This document shows positions 1-6,640 of a DNA stretch of 18,033 nucleotides, piece after piece. Position 1 is the stretch's first letter. Each line of letters opens with the position of its first letter. Made by a program: the position numbers and the translations under genes. Origin of the DNA: Bog-793 sp963803025 (GTDB lineage Bacteria > Actinomycetota > Acidimicrobiia > Acidimicrobiales > Bog-793); NCBI GenBank assembly GCA_963803025.1, contig CAWDKZ010000016.1, positions 1 through 18,033 of the forward strand, in the 5' to 3' direction. Below the pieces are notes generated by a model. That model saw only the letters and a program-made list of their open reading frames with translations, searched no databases and was not told the origin of the DNA.

Positions 1-123
1 CTGCTCGTCTACCCCTCGAGCGGCGGACGGCCACGCGCCAAGCGGATGTTCACCGAGATGTCGGACCTGCAAGAGCAGCTCTTCGCGCTCTTCGGGTTCG
101 AGGCCTACGCGCCGCGTGCTTAG
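1..123 (+). CDS. C-terminal end of an unidentified protein, possibly an IS transposase (5' partial)
   Basis: Reading frame 1 is open from the window edge to a TAG at 121-123, giving 40 residues that end in FGFEAYAPRA. The tail contains GGRPRAKRMFTEM, then a helix rich in Gln and Leu. It reminds me of the C-terminal end of some actinobacterial transposases (IS1634/IS4 type), but the recall is weak and no catalytic motif is inside the window. Context gives mild support: about 150 bases downstream a beta-propeller gene of the opposite strand is cut off abruptly, as expected if an IS had landed in it. It could equally be the end of an ordinary chromosomal gene. Confidence 0.45.
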   Translation: MLVYPSSGGRPRAKRMFTEMSDLQEQLFALFGFEAYAPRA

Positions 124-272
124 GTAATACGCGACAACGTCTCAGAAAAGGCCATTCACCAGGGACAGTGTCGCGTCAACCGGGGTTATCCCGGAAACTC
201 GCGCTAGTCACGGGAGGTTCGGCCCACTGCGGATAACCAAGCGCGCACGGCCGTGCGCGATCTTGGCTGCGG

Positions 273-539
273 TCACGACGCTGAGAGCTCGGTGACCGAG
301 TTGAGATTCGCGACCCAGACGTGGGTGCCGCCCAAGGCGACGGCGGCGGGGCCGTCGAACCCCCGACCGAGTACTTTGACGCCCGAGAGTGGTCTCACAG
401 CCATTGCCGCTAGAGAAACTTGGGAAGTATTGCTCCCTGCTGCGCCGACCACCGATGTCACTGCCAGAGTGGCAAGAGCCAGACTTGATAGAGTAAGCGC
501 ACTGACCGCAACGGTACGGCCGAAGAGAATGCGGTTCAC
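273..539 (-). pseudogene. Truncated secreted beta-propeller (YncE/NHL-like) protein, first blade only
   Basis: The 88-residue product begins with a signal peptide (MNRILFGRTVAV, then a Leu/Ala-rich core to about residue 35). It then shows one typical propeller blade, GVKVLGRGFDGPAAVALGG followed by THVWVANLNSVTELSAS. Proteins with this F-x-x-P-x-A-V-A / HVWVAN / SVTEL pattern normally repeat it many times over several hundred residues, and here a TGA stops it after one unit. I chose GTG at 539 because GAGAGGAG lies about 11 nt upstream; a TTG at 560 would fall inside that SD-like run. A TATGAT box at 575-580 on the same strand could be its -10. I read it as a gene remnant, probably cut by insertion or deletion near 272; expression would give only a short secreted peptide. 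Confidence 0.6.
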
Positions 540-780
540 CCTCTTTGAGGCTCCTCTCAAACGGGCGTAGGCACATCATATTGCTTAGATTTCCTGCAAC
601 TGGGCTGGAAGGTGTTGCGGCTCCTCGTGCGCCCTCTCCCGAGCTGCGCCGGTCCGCCGGTCGCCCTTGGTGGGGTGCCGTCGACCGTCGCCGGTTCCAT
701 CCCCCCCGTCGCCCTCTCGTCCGGTGCGTGTGCCGTTTGACCCTTTTCCCCGCCGCGCCTCTCTCTCCCCCATTTCGCTG

Positions 781-828
781 GTGGGCGCTGGCGGACTCGA
801 ACCGCCGACCTCAGCCGTGTGAAGGCTG
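781..828. repeat. Left attachment site: 48-bp direct repeat of the tRNA-Val 3' half
   Basis: Matches 10886-10933 base for base. It covers the discriminator base, acceptor strand, T arm, variable loop and the whole anticodon arm of tRNA-Val, then departs at 829. This copy is the original tRNA 3' end displaced by integration and cannot fold as a tRNA because the D arm and 5' acceptor strand are missing. Confidence 0.92.
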
Positions 829-933
829 AACAGGCCAAATCTGCTACCTGCGGCGATCCTCGAATCTGGCGGTTGACCTGCTCACTAGCTATGCCGCCCG
901 ACTCCGTTGGGAACCGTGACAGTCCGTCCGTTA

Positions 934-961
934 GGGCACGATGGGGCACGGAGCGGGCACG
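934..961 (+). repeat. Three phased GGGCACG repeats, candidate integrase arm sites (left)
   Basis: GGGCACG occurs at 934-940, 944-950 and 955-961, in the same direction with starts 10 and 11 bp apart, so all lie on one DNA face. The same heptamer occurs twice near the other end (10809-10815, 10820-10826), also 11 bp apart. Tyrosine recombinases of tRNA-targeted elements commonly bind short arm-type repeats on both sides of the core, and excisionases bind tandem repeats. The assignment to either protein is inference. Confidence 0.5.
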
Positions 962-1026
962 GCGGCGCGTTCGGGTGGTCATGGGCTTTCGACGGTGAGG
1001 CCGGTGCGCGTCACCCCACCTGGCAC

Positions 1027-1032
1027 TACGGT
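1027..1032 (+). promoter_or_regulatory. Candidate -10 box (TACGGT) of a leaderless promoter for the HNH gene
   Basis: TACGGT is followed by 6 nt and then the ATG at 1039. This fits the actinobacterial TANNNT box placed so that transcription starts at the start codon. No SD sequence precedes the ATG, which agrees with leaderless translation. No clear -35 is visible. Confidence 0.4.
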
Positions 1033-1038
1033 CTATCC

Positions 1039-1908
1039 ATGAGACCACGCCGCATCGTTTCTATCGGATCGGTCGCGATCGCCTTCGCCGCCGTCAGTCT
1101 AGTGCTGCCCGCGACAGCCTTCGCCGCCGTCGCCCATTTTCGCTACGAGCATGGCGAGCCCCTGAACGATCTTCGCGTGACGCCGGGCGTGACGTTGCAT
1201 GTCACAGTTGCGACGATCTGCCAGTCCGGTTATGCGACCAGCGTGCGAGACGTTCCCGGATCTGAGAAGAACCAGGTCTACGCGGAATACGGCATCACCC
1301 ATCACACGACGGATCAATACGAAATCGACCACCTGATACCTCTCGAACTCGGTGGCAGCAACACGATCGGCAACCTTTGGCCCGAGTTGAATGACCACCC
1401 AAAGGGCTACTTGAACAGCAAGGACATTCTCGAAAACCGCTTGCACGACCTCGTCTGCGACGGGAAGGTCGGGCTCGCGAGCGCGCAGAAGGCCATCGCC
1501 ACCGATTGGGTGTCCACGTATCACCAGTACCTCGGCGCATGGCCTCAGGCGAGTGCGACACAGCCGACCGCGACCACTGCCCCAATCGCCACGACGACCA
1601 CTCGACCTACCGTCACGACGACTACAGGAGTTGCGGTGACGATCACCTCACTGATCGGCTCGATTGCTCCCGGCGGTCATGAATCGCTCACCGTGCATTC
1701 GAGCAAGCCGGACGATTCCTGCACACTCGCGGTAACGCTACCGAGCGGTCGACCGAGCACCGAAAGCGGCCTTGGCGCGACCACAGCCAATGCGAGCGGC
1801 GTCGCGACCTGGACTTGGCTGATCGGTTCAACTACTGGCGCGGGGACCGCTCACCTATCGGTCAGTTGCAGCACCGGAACCGTCGCAGGCATCTTCACGA
1901 TTACCTAA
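1039..1908 (+). CDS. Secreted HNH endonuclease with C-terminal Ig-like domain
   Basis: The 289-residue product probably cuts DNA or RNA outside the membrane. Residues 1-29 form a signal peptide (RPRR positive start, hydrophobic core, AFA cleavage near 29). The nuclease region, about 85-167, has YEIDHLIPLELGGSN with D97-H98, GNLWPE with N112, then KD (128-129) and LENRLHDLVC, the arrangement of secreted HNH nucleases. A Thr/Pro-rich linker (172-197) leads to an Ig-like domain (about 198-289) with two cysteines (C228, C277) that could form a disulfide. ATG 1039 is preferred over a TTG at 907 because the signal peptide begins there and a TANNNT box sits just upstream. The next gene starts 40 nt downstream with a strong SD, so the two are probably cotranscribed cargo of the element. 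Target and biological role are unknown. Confidence 0.8.
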   Translation: MRPRRIVSIGSVAIAFAAVSLVLPATAFAAVAHFRYEHGEPLNDLRVTPGVTLHVTVATICQSGYATSVRDVPGSEKNQVYAEYGITHHTTDQYEIDHLIPLELGGSNTIGNLWPELNDHPKGYLNSKDILENRLHDLVCDGKVGLASAQKAIATDWVSTYHQYLGAWPQASATQPTATTAPIATTTTRPTVTTTTGVAVTITSLIGSIAPGGHESLTVHSSKPDDSCTLAVTLPSGRPSTESGLGATTANASGVATWTWLIGSTTGAGTAHLSVSCSTGTVAGIFTIT

Positions 1909-1937
1909 TGACTTGACCGAGCGAGAGGCAAAAGCCT

Positions 1938-1944
1938 AAGGAGG
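1938..1944 (+). promoter_or_regulatory. Strong ribosome binding site (AAGGAGG)
   Basis: AAGGAGG lies 4 nt before the GTG at 1949, near-perfect complement to the 16S 3' end. It fixes that GTG as the start and contrasts with the neighbouring first genes, which lack SD sequences. Confidence 0.75.
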
Positions 1945-1948
1945 CACC

Positions 1949-2488
1949 GTGTCTGACACGAGCTCCAACGATCCAAAAGCAGCGCAGGCGAGAGCTAAGG
2001 CGCTACGTCCCTGGTATCGCAAGAAGCGATTCTGGCTGGCTGGCATAGTCGTCTTGATCGTCATCATCGCCATCGCCAGCTCAGGCAGCAAGCCGAATAC
2101 CGGAACCAACCCGGCGACGCAAACAACGGTCGCTGGGAACACGGGTAACACCACGACCACCGCCGCGCCGGTCACGTATTCAAACGTGACGGTGGTGCCA
2201 AACACGCAGGGGTCGGGCCAGTCGTCGCTTGCGTCCTTCACCATCCCCTCGGACGCGAACGGTTGGTTTCTCGGATGGTCCTACAACTGCTCCGGCTTCG
2301 GTAGCTCGGGCAATTTCATCGTGAGCGTCAATGGCATTGGAGCTACGCAGACGACCGATGCCGGGGTGAACGAACTCGGCGCGAGTGGGAACAGCGTCGA
2401 GAGCTATTACGACACAGGCACATTTCAACTCGTCGTGGACTCAGAGTGCAACTGGGATCTGAAAGTGACCGCGAGCGAGCCAAATTGA
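1949..2488 (+). CDS. Membrane-anchored extracellular protein of unknown function
   Basis: The 179-residue protein has a short charged cytoplasmic start (1-27, with RKKR), one transmembrane helix (about 29-46, FWLAGIVVLIVIIAIA), a Ser/Thr/Asn-rich linker (47-75), and an extracellular domain to the end. The domain has aromatic-rich strands (NGWFLGWSYNCSGFG, then SYYDTGTFQLVVDSECNWDLKV) and two cysteines that could pair; the fold looks like a small beta sandwich. Similar small proteins are common in actinobacteria, without a function I can name. It follows the secreted HNH gene by 40 nt and is probably in its operon, so it might anchor the nuclease or protect the host from it; that is inference only. 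It faces the ASCH gene tail to tail, 27 bp apart, with no obvious terminator between. Confidence 0.7.
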   Translation: MSDTSSNDPKAAQARAKALRPWYRKKRFWLAGIVVLIVIIAIASSGSKPNTGTNPATQTTVAGNTGNTTTTAAPVTYSNVTVVPNTQGSGQSSLASFTIPSDANGWFLGWSYNCSGFGSSGNFIVSVNGIGATQTTDAGVNELGASGNSVESYYDTGTFQLVVDSECNWDLKVTASEPN

Positions 2489-2515
2489 GCGCCGAGTTAG
2501 CAGACAACGAAACGG

Positions 2516-2998
2516 TCACTGTGCTCGCCGCGGCTGGCCTGACGGACCGCGCACAGTGTCAACCCGTCGCCTGTTGCGAGGATTCGGGCTCTCGAAGTAG
2601 GTCCACAGCCCGAGTTTGCCCTTAGCCGGTATCGGTGTATCGAACGGCTGCGGATCGGCGAGCTGCCAATGCCACAGACCCTCGATCGCCCATTCGCTCG
2701 CGGAGTCTCGAACGCAGTCGACCAGCTCGACCGTGCCGAGCAGAGCACCACGCGGGAGGTACGGGAGGGGCGCTGTGATGCCCTCTAGTGGCTCGCAACC
2801 CTGTCCCGAGTGGTGAGGTGGCCGCCAACCATCTGCGTGCCTGAGCATCGCTTCCCGGTCGTCCCGTGCTCCGGCATGGATGACGAGTCGCCCGCGGTAG
2901 TTCGTGCGCCACGTTCGATTCTCGGTGGTCTTGATGCCCGCCATGATGAGGCTCGCGAAGGGCTGACGGACGGTGAGCACTTTGAGGTGATCTGCCAC
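2516..2998 (-). CDS. ASCH-domain (PUA-like fold) protein
   Basis: ASCH domains are small RNA- or nucleotide-binding beta barrels; some bacterial members (YqfB) are amidohydrolases acting on N4-acetylcytidine. The 160-residue product shows the N-terminal signature LTVRQPFASLIMAGIKTTE followed by NRTWRTNYRGRLVIHAG (about 8-43), a long loop (45-82), then the GALLGTVELVDCV strand (about 84-96) and a C-terminal strand with KGKLGLW. The tail is basic. The start is GTG at 2998, right after a TAGACT box that suggests a leaderless message. The gene is transcribed away from the terminase-like gene from a shared 72-bp gap. ASCH proteins are frequent in phages and mobile elements; the substrate here cannot be read from sequence. 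Confidence 0.8.
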   Translation of the reverse strand: MADHLKVLTVRQPFASLIMAGIKTTENRTWRTNYRGRLVIHAGARDDREAMLRHADGWRPPHHSGQGCEPLEGITAPLPYLPRGALLGTVELVDCVRDSASEWAIEGLWHWQLADPQPFDTPIPAKGKLGLWTYFESPNPRNRRRVDTVRGPSGQPRRAQ

Positions 2999-3003
2999 GC
3001 TTC

Positions 3004-3009
3004 AGTCTA
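3004..3009 (-). promoter_or_regulatory. Candidate -10 box (TAGACT) for the ASCH gene
   Basis: On the minus strand TAGACT is followed by 5 nt and the GTG at 2998, with no SD. This is the leaderless pattern seen elsewhere in the window. Confidence 0.4.
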
Positions 3010-3058
3010 TCGCCCCTGGTCAGAGGCATAAAGCATCATTCTCCCTGGTGGCGGTCGG

Positions 3059-3064
3059 TATCAT
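3059..3064 (+). promoter_or_regulatory. Candidate -10 box (TATCAT) for the terminase-like gene
   Basis: TATCAT is followed by 6 nt and the ATG at 3071, with no SD. Together with the TAGACT box on the other strand it makes the 72-bp gap a divergent promoter region. Confidence 0.45.
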
Positions 3065-3070
3065 TGGCCC

Positions 3071-3649
3071 ATGACGGCCGCGAAGTCTGCGATCAGGGCG
3101 AGGGACGGCCACGGCCGCGCGATCCGCTCGCTAGAGACTGTCGAGCAGGACCAGCGAGCCGCCGAGCTGCGATCCATGTCGCTGACCTACGCGCAAATCG
3201 GCGAACACCTCGGCGTTTCGACCTCAACCGCCTTCGAGAGAGTCCAGCGAGGGATGCAGGCCGTACCCACCGAAGGCGCCATCGAGGCGCGGCGGATGGA
3301 ACTGGTGAAGCTCGACAACATCGAGCGGCGCCTGCTCCTGGTGCTCGGGCAGCGACAGCCGCGGGTCGATCACGGCCGCGTGATCTTCGACGTCGACCCC
3401 GAGACCAAAGAGCGCGTGCGGGTGGTCGATTACGGCCCGGTCGTGCAAGCGGCGGCGGGGCTGCTCCGGGTTCAGGAACGCCGGGCCAAGCTGCTCGGGC
3501 TTGACGCGCCGACACAGATCCGAGTCGAGACCGTCACTGAGGACGAACTTGACGCCGAGGTTCGTCGTCTCAGCGAGATACACCAGCATGAGCACCCGGC
3601 GCCGGTTGACGGGTGTTCGGTCTGCAAGCTGATGTCAGTCGGAATCTGA
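3071..3649 (+). CDS. Phage terminase small-subunit-like HTH protein
   Basis: The 192-residue protein has an N-terminal helix-turn-helix (about 35-62: LRSMSLTYAQIGEHLGVSTS, then TAFERVQRG), a helical middle (73-96, EARRMELVKLDNIERRLLLV), and the phrase LRVQERRAKLLGLDAPTQ near 130-150. That ending (leucine/arginine helix, then KLLGLDAP) is typical of actinophage terminase small subunits and related phage DNA-binding proteins. TerS proteins recognise the packaging site and hand DNA to TerL; no TerL is present here, which is how PICI satellites use their own TerS to redirect a helper's packaging. An ordinary HTH regulator is the alternative. A late CSVCK pair of cysteines has no partner pair. The first 60 residues are strongly basic. 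Confidence 0.6.
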   Translation: MTAAKSAIRARDGHGRAIRSLETVEQDQRAAELRSMSLTYAQIGEHLGVSTSTAFERVQRGMQAVPTEGAIEARRMELVKLDNIERRLLLVLGQRQPRVDHGRVIFDVDPETKERVRVVDYGPVVQAAAGLLRVQERRAKLLGLDAPTQIRVETVTEDELDAEVRRLSEIHQHEHPAPVDGCSVCKLMSVGI

Positions 3650-3656
3650 AAGCGTG

Positions 3657-3672
3657 GCTACGGCTCTGTAGC
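3657..3672. terminator. Weak hairpin between convergent genes
   Basis: GCTAC (3657-3661) and GTAGC (3668-3672) pair around a 6-base loop, in the 25-bp gap where the terminase-like gene and the leftward operon meet. The stem is only 5 bp and there is no U-tract, so this is a weak candidate. Confidence 0.2.
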
Positions 3673-3674
3673 TC

Positions 3675-3998
3675 CTAGCGACGTTTGCGCTGCTTCCAGG
3701 TGAGGTCGAACTCTCGCAACAGTTCGAACGGGTCCTGGCCCGAGCATTCGGCCCACTGTTCGACGGCCGCTGCGGCGAACACGGCCAAATCCTCGACCGC
3801 GTCGCTCGGCGGGCGATCGTTCAGGAGGGTGTCGACCAGACCATCCTTGACCTCCAACTGAGCGTCGAACTCGGCGACTACGGCGTCGTCATCGGCGGGC
3901 AATTCGTAGATGAGACGACTGACGTGCAGGGTTGCAGCTACGAGCGCCAACGTCAGCTCGTCCGGCTGTCTGATCGACCCGCTCGCTCGCTCACTCAT
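3675..3998 (-). CDS. Small acidic helical protein of unknown function
   Basis: The 107-residue product is predominantly helical and acidic in the middle (ELPADDDAVVAEFDAQLEVK) with a basic end (WKQRKRR). I recognise no family. I chose ATG 3998 (MSERASGSIRQ) over a start at 4157, because the upstream extension is Arg-rich, runs through the end of the preceding gene, and looks like a frame shadow. It begins 17 nt after the stop of the secreted Ig-like gene and is the last gene of the leftward operon. Confidence 0.5.
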   Translation of the reverse strand: MSERASGSIRQPDELTLALVAATLHVSRLIYELPADDDAVVAEFDAQLEVKDGLVDTLLNDRPPSDAVEDLAVFAAAAVEQWAECSGQDPFELLREFDLTWKQRKRR

Positions 3999-4015
3999 CG
4001 ACAGGCACCGACCCC

Positions 4016-5137
4016 TCAGCCTTGCGGAAGTGTTAACGGCGCGCTGTTCTGAGAACCAGACCAACCGACCGCGCCGCTGTAAGCGACCTCTATCGCGAAA
4101 CTGTCGGTGCACGCGATCACGATAGGCGCATACGGCGCGACCGGCGGAGGTACCCAATCCGGATCGAGGCCGATTTCAACATCGAAATTGCACACGTTGT
4201 TGAAACCCGCGAGGGGACCTACTACCGCCATCTCAATCGTGTCGTTGGAACCCGTCGAGATCGGAAACGTCTGGTCGATTGTTGTGTCGACAATCGAGAC
4301 GGTGGCCGACTCGGGCGGAGTGTTGCCATTCTGGTCAGTGACCGTCCAGGTGGCGCCTTGCACTCCGTTGCTATTAGGACCAGACAGGGTGAGTCCCACC
4401 GTCGTCGCGTAAGGGGCGATCGTCACGTCATCGGTCTCTGTCACGGCAGTGGCCCCGTTCGGAATGTATTGCGTCGTGACCTGGTAGCTGCCAGTGTCCG
4501 CGTAGGTGACGAGGCAGGTGCTTCCCGTCGTCGCTCCCCCGACGTTCATGCTGCACGTCAGGGATCCTTCGTTGTAGAAGTTCAGGATGCCCCCCGGCAG
4601 CTCCCCTTCTGCTCCGAGGTTCACCCCGACGCCGTCGGTGGTCTCCGTCGCGTCCGCTGAGTAGTCGAAGGTCACCACGAGCGGATTCGTCGGCGATTGC
4701 GTGAACGACGGGTCTACGGCGGTGTACGCCACGGTCGGGACTGCCGTCGTGGTGGTCGTGGTCGGTGCCTTGGCTGCGACCTTGCGCGCCTGCTCGGTCA
4801 CGATCACCGAACCCGACGCCTTCGCCTTACCCTTCGCCGCGTCGAGAGAGAACGTGAACCGCTTGACAGCGCTCGTCGTGTTGGCGGGCAGCTTCGCCGC
4901 GCGGCTCAGTCGGGCCTTGCAGTTGACCGATTTGTCGAAACTCTTGACCTTCGGGCGCGATGTCCAGGTGCAGGTCTTGGCAGCTTTGACCTTGGCGCGG
5001 ATCGTCACCGATCCCCCGGACGCGCCGAGACTCGACTTGCTCGCCGTGAGCGTGACCGACTTACTCGCGGCGCTCGCTGAAGTTGCTAGGGCGGTCGCAG
5101 CGAACACGAGCGCGAGGCTGGCGAAGACCTTTTTCAT
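4016..5137 (-). CDS. Secreted Ig-like-domain protein, probable surface or adhesive protein
   Basis: The 373-residue product starts MKKVFASLALVFAATALATS and has a classical signal peptide cleaved after ASA (about 23). An Ala/Lys/Ser-rich Ig-like domain follows (24-117, with VTLTASKSSLGASGGSVTI), then a Thr linker (123-134), then beta-rich Ig-like repeats to the end (FDYSADA, LVTYADTGSYQVTT, LTLSGPNSNGVQGATWTV). There is no LPXTG motif or C-terminal anchor, so it is released or held by contacts. ATG 5137 has GGGAGG 5 nt upstream and starts the signal peptide; the upstream ATG at 5161 does not. It sits between a phage-structural-like gene (60 nt upstream) and a small unknown gene. A secreted protein in a phage-type operon is unusual; it could be cargo or help cell contact. 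Confidence 0.65.
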   Translation of the reverse strand: MKKVFASLALVFAATALATSASAASKSVTLTASKSSLGASGGSVTIRAKVKAAKTCTWTSRPKVKSFDKSVNCKARLSRAAKLPANTTSAVKRFTFSLDAAKGKAKASGSVIVTEQARKVAAKAPTTTTTTAVPTVAYTAVDPSFTQSPTNPLVVTFDYSADATETTDGVGVNLGAEGELPGGILNFYNEGSLTCSMNVGGATTGSTCLVTYADTGSYQVTTQYIPNGATAVTETDDVTIAPYATTVGLTLSGPNSNGVQGATWTVTDQNGNTPPESATVSIVDTTIDQTFPISTGSNDTIEMAVVGPLAGFNNVCNFDVEIGLDPDWVPPPVAPYAPIVIACTDSFAIEVAYSGAVGWSGSQNSAPLTLPQG

Positions 5138-5197
5138 GGCCGCCTCCCTAGATGGCTCCACGATAAGCCCGGCGGACGACAGTGACCAGGAGGGCGC

Positions 5198-5893
5198 TCA
5201 TGTGACGGTCACCGTGATCGTCGGCGCGAACTGATTCGATGGGAAGTTCCCATCGGCGGCCGTGTATTCCACCGTCACGGTGAAGATTCCCGCGCTCGCG
5301 AAGACGACCCCGAACATGGCTTCGGCCTGGCTGGAAAGGTTCGCCATCGCGGTGCCGTTCCCGACGTAGGAGATCACCTGGCCGGTGCCGTCGGCGTTCC
5401 AGTCGGTGATCGTGACGCCCGTCTCGGGGGTGACGGTGACTGCCAGCGTCCCGAGCGGGAAGTCCTCGACTGTGAAAAACCACCACCCGCCGATGAGAGT
5501 GCCCGCCGCCCCTTGCGGGTTCAGATAGGAGTCGGTGTCCTCGTCCCATGGCCCGTTGCCGAACGTCACGGTCGCGTTGGGAACCGAAATCGCGCTGATC
5601 CGCGAGCCCGCGGGGATGGTGCCGATCGCGCCGCCGGTGAGCAGTTGACCGACCGCGAGGTCAGCGGCGTGGGTGACCCCCGTGAGCACGTTCGACCCTT
5701 GGGTGCTGTTCGCGGAAAACATGCCGTTGACCCCTACGCCCGTCGTGGCGACGGCGAAGCGAACCGATGTCCCGTGCGGGACCGTGATGCTGGTCGGCGT
5801 CGGGGTCGGCGGCGCGCCCGTCGGCCACTGGAAGCCGGGGAAGTGGACGGACTCCCAGCCGATGACGAACGGCTCCGCGTAGTAAACGGTCAC
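5198..5893 (-). CDS. Beta-rich phage-structural-like protein (tail or decoration type)
   Basis: The 231-residue protein has no signal peptide or membrane segment. Residues about 60-110 carry a module seen in many phage tail and capsid-decoration proteins: a Thr/Ser start, GSNVLTGVTHAADLAVGQLL, then IPAGSRISAISVPNATVTF. The C-terminal half (about 145-231) looks like an Ig-like sandwich ending in repeated TVTVT strands. It starts at a GTG 4 nt after the stop of the tail-fibre-like gene, so the two are translationally linked and may act together. The function is not provable here; a bacterial surface protein is the alternative, but the missing signal peptide argues against it. Confidence 0.5.
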   Translation of the reverse strand: MTVYYAEPFVIGWESVHFPGFQWPTGAPPTPTPTSITVPHGTSVRFAVATTGVGVNGMFSANSTQGSNVLTGVTHAADLAVGQLLTGGAIGTIPAGSRISAISVPNATVTFGNGPWDEDTDSYLNPQGAAGTLIGGWWFFTVEDFPLGTLAVTVTPETGVTITDWNADGTGQVISYVGNGTAMANLSSQAEAMFGVVFASAGIFTVTVEYTAADGNFPSNQFAPTITVTVT

Positions 5894-5897
5894 CGCG

Positions 5898-6329
5898 CTA
5901 TCGCCTTCCCTCGCGGCCAGTGGTGGCCTTGGCGATCGTCTCGGCGAGCTTCACGTCGACCGCGAAGCTGACCAAGCCGAGGTCGAAGTACGGCTCCGAC
6001 GCCGACCAGCCATCTGTCTCGATCGTGACCCTGCCCGAGGCGGTGATGACCGCGACCGCAGCTGCCTGCGAGCGGCTCACGGGGTCGACGGGCATCCCGA
6101 CAGGCAACCGCATCAGTCCTGGCGGCCGGCAGTCAGGCGGCAGCACGAGGACAGGCGCCCCGCGGCCACCACCGCAGACGGCGCCGCGCAGCTCGACGTG
6201 ATCGCCGAGTCGATGGACCGCTAGCGGGATCGTGCCCGCGCCGTAGTTCTGCCAAGGCGCCAGCGGCACGATTACGGTCCACGGCTTGTCGGCGTCGGCT
6301 GGTGCGGTCGGTTCGGTTTGCATGGTCAT
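5898..6329 (-). CDS. Phage tail-fibre / receptor-binding-like protein
   Basis: The 143-residue protein has the pattern of the distal domain of siphophage minor tail proteins and fibres: PWTVIVPLAPWQNYGAGTIP, then HRLGDHVELRGAV, LVLPPDCRPP, and a closing Asp/Gly strand region ending in LGLVSFAVDVKL. In those proteins (W-x-N-Y-G, V-x-L-R-G, L-P-x-x-x-R-P) the domain trimerises and binds cell-surface sugars. The start is ATG 6329 with AAAGGAA about 7 nt upstream; a second ATG two codons later is possible. It lies 38 nt after the acidic 90-residue gene and 4 nt before the phage-structural-like gene. No baseplate or tail-tube gene is present, so it might be placed on a helper phage's tail. Confidence 0.6.
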   Translation of the reverse strand: MTMQTEPTAPADADKPWTVIVPLAPWQNYGAGTIPLAVHRLGDHVELRGAVCGGGRGAPVLVLPPDCRPPGLMRLPVGMPVDPVSRSQAAAVAVITASGRVTIETDGWSASEPYFDLGLVSFAVDVKLAETIAKATTGREGRR

Positions 6330-6367
6330 GGTCGATTCCTTTCAGTCGGTGGGTCGGGTCGATCGCT

Positions 6368-6640
6368 TCATTGGCCCTCAACTCCCGCGAACTCGTCGAG
6401 CTCGGCGTCGAGTTCGTCGTCGACCCACAGCGCCGAGGTGATCTCGTCAGGATCGTCCCAGGTCAGGCGGACGATTGCCTCCAAGGCCATTTCGAGCGCG
6501 TCGGCGAGGTCGGCAGAGGCGAACATGGCGCGCGAGCGCGTGAGATCGGGCAGCGGGGAGCGCCCTGCCTCGCGTTCGACGAAGGCGTGTCGCAAGAGCA
6601 CCACCGCGGATGCCACGTCGAGCGACAGGCCCGGCTTCAC
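6368..6640 (-). CDS. Small acidic protein of unknown function
   Basis: The 90-residue product has a helical N-terminal half (LDVASAVVLLRHAFVERE, ADLADALEMALEAIV) and a very acidic end (WVDDELDAELDEFAGVEGQ). I recognise no family. It starts with a GTG inside the stop of the upstream winged-helix gene (GTGA overlap), so the two are translationally coupled, and this supports it being a real gene. Its acidic tail could mimic DNA or bind a partner, but nothing in the sequence proves that. Confidence 0.55.
   Translation of the reverse strand: MKPGLSLDVASAVVLLRHAFVEREAGRSPLPDLTRSRAMFASADLADALEMALEAIVRLTWDDPDEITSALWVDDELDAELDEFAGVEGQ

Larger units (their letters stand above)
540..1026. other. Gene-free stretch holding the left attachment site
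   Basis: No convincing coding frame lies between the beta-propeller remnant and the HNH gene. Bases 600-780 are C-rich with no feature I can name. The tRNA-derived repeat occupies 781-828. The element side then holds TGACCTGCTC (874-883), which also occurs beside the right attachment site (10869-10878), and three phased GGGCACG repeats (934-961). The open frame that would extend the HNH gene upstream to 907 runs through these repeats and has no start signal. Confidence 0.6.

Noticed and set aside
781..840. Left repeat as a second tRNA gene
   Set aside because: Only the 3' half and anticodon arm are present; no D arm or 5' acceptor strand follows.
907..1038. Upstream extension of the HNH gene to a TTG at 907
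   Set aside because: The signal peptide begins at ATG 1039, a TANNNT box sits just before it, and the extension overlaps the GGGCACG repeats.
3999..4157. Longer N-terminus of the small acidic gene
   Set aside because: Arg-rich shadow of the secreted Ig-like gene on the same strand.
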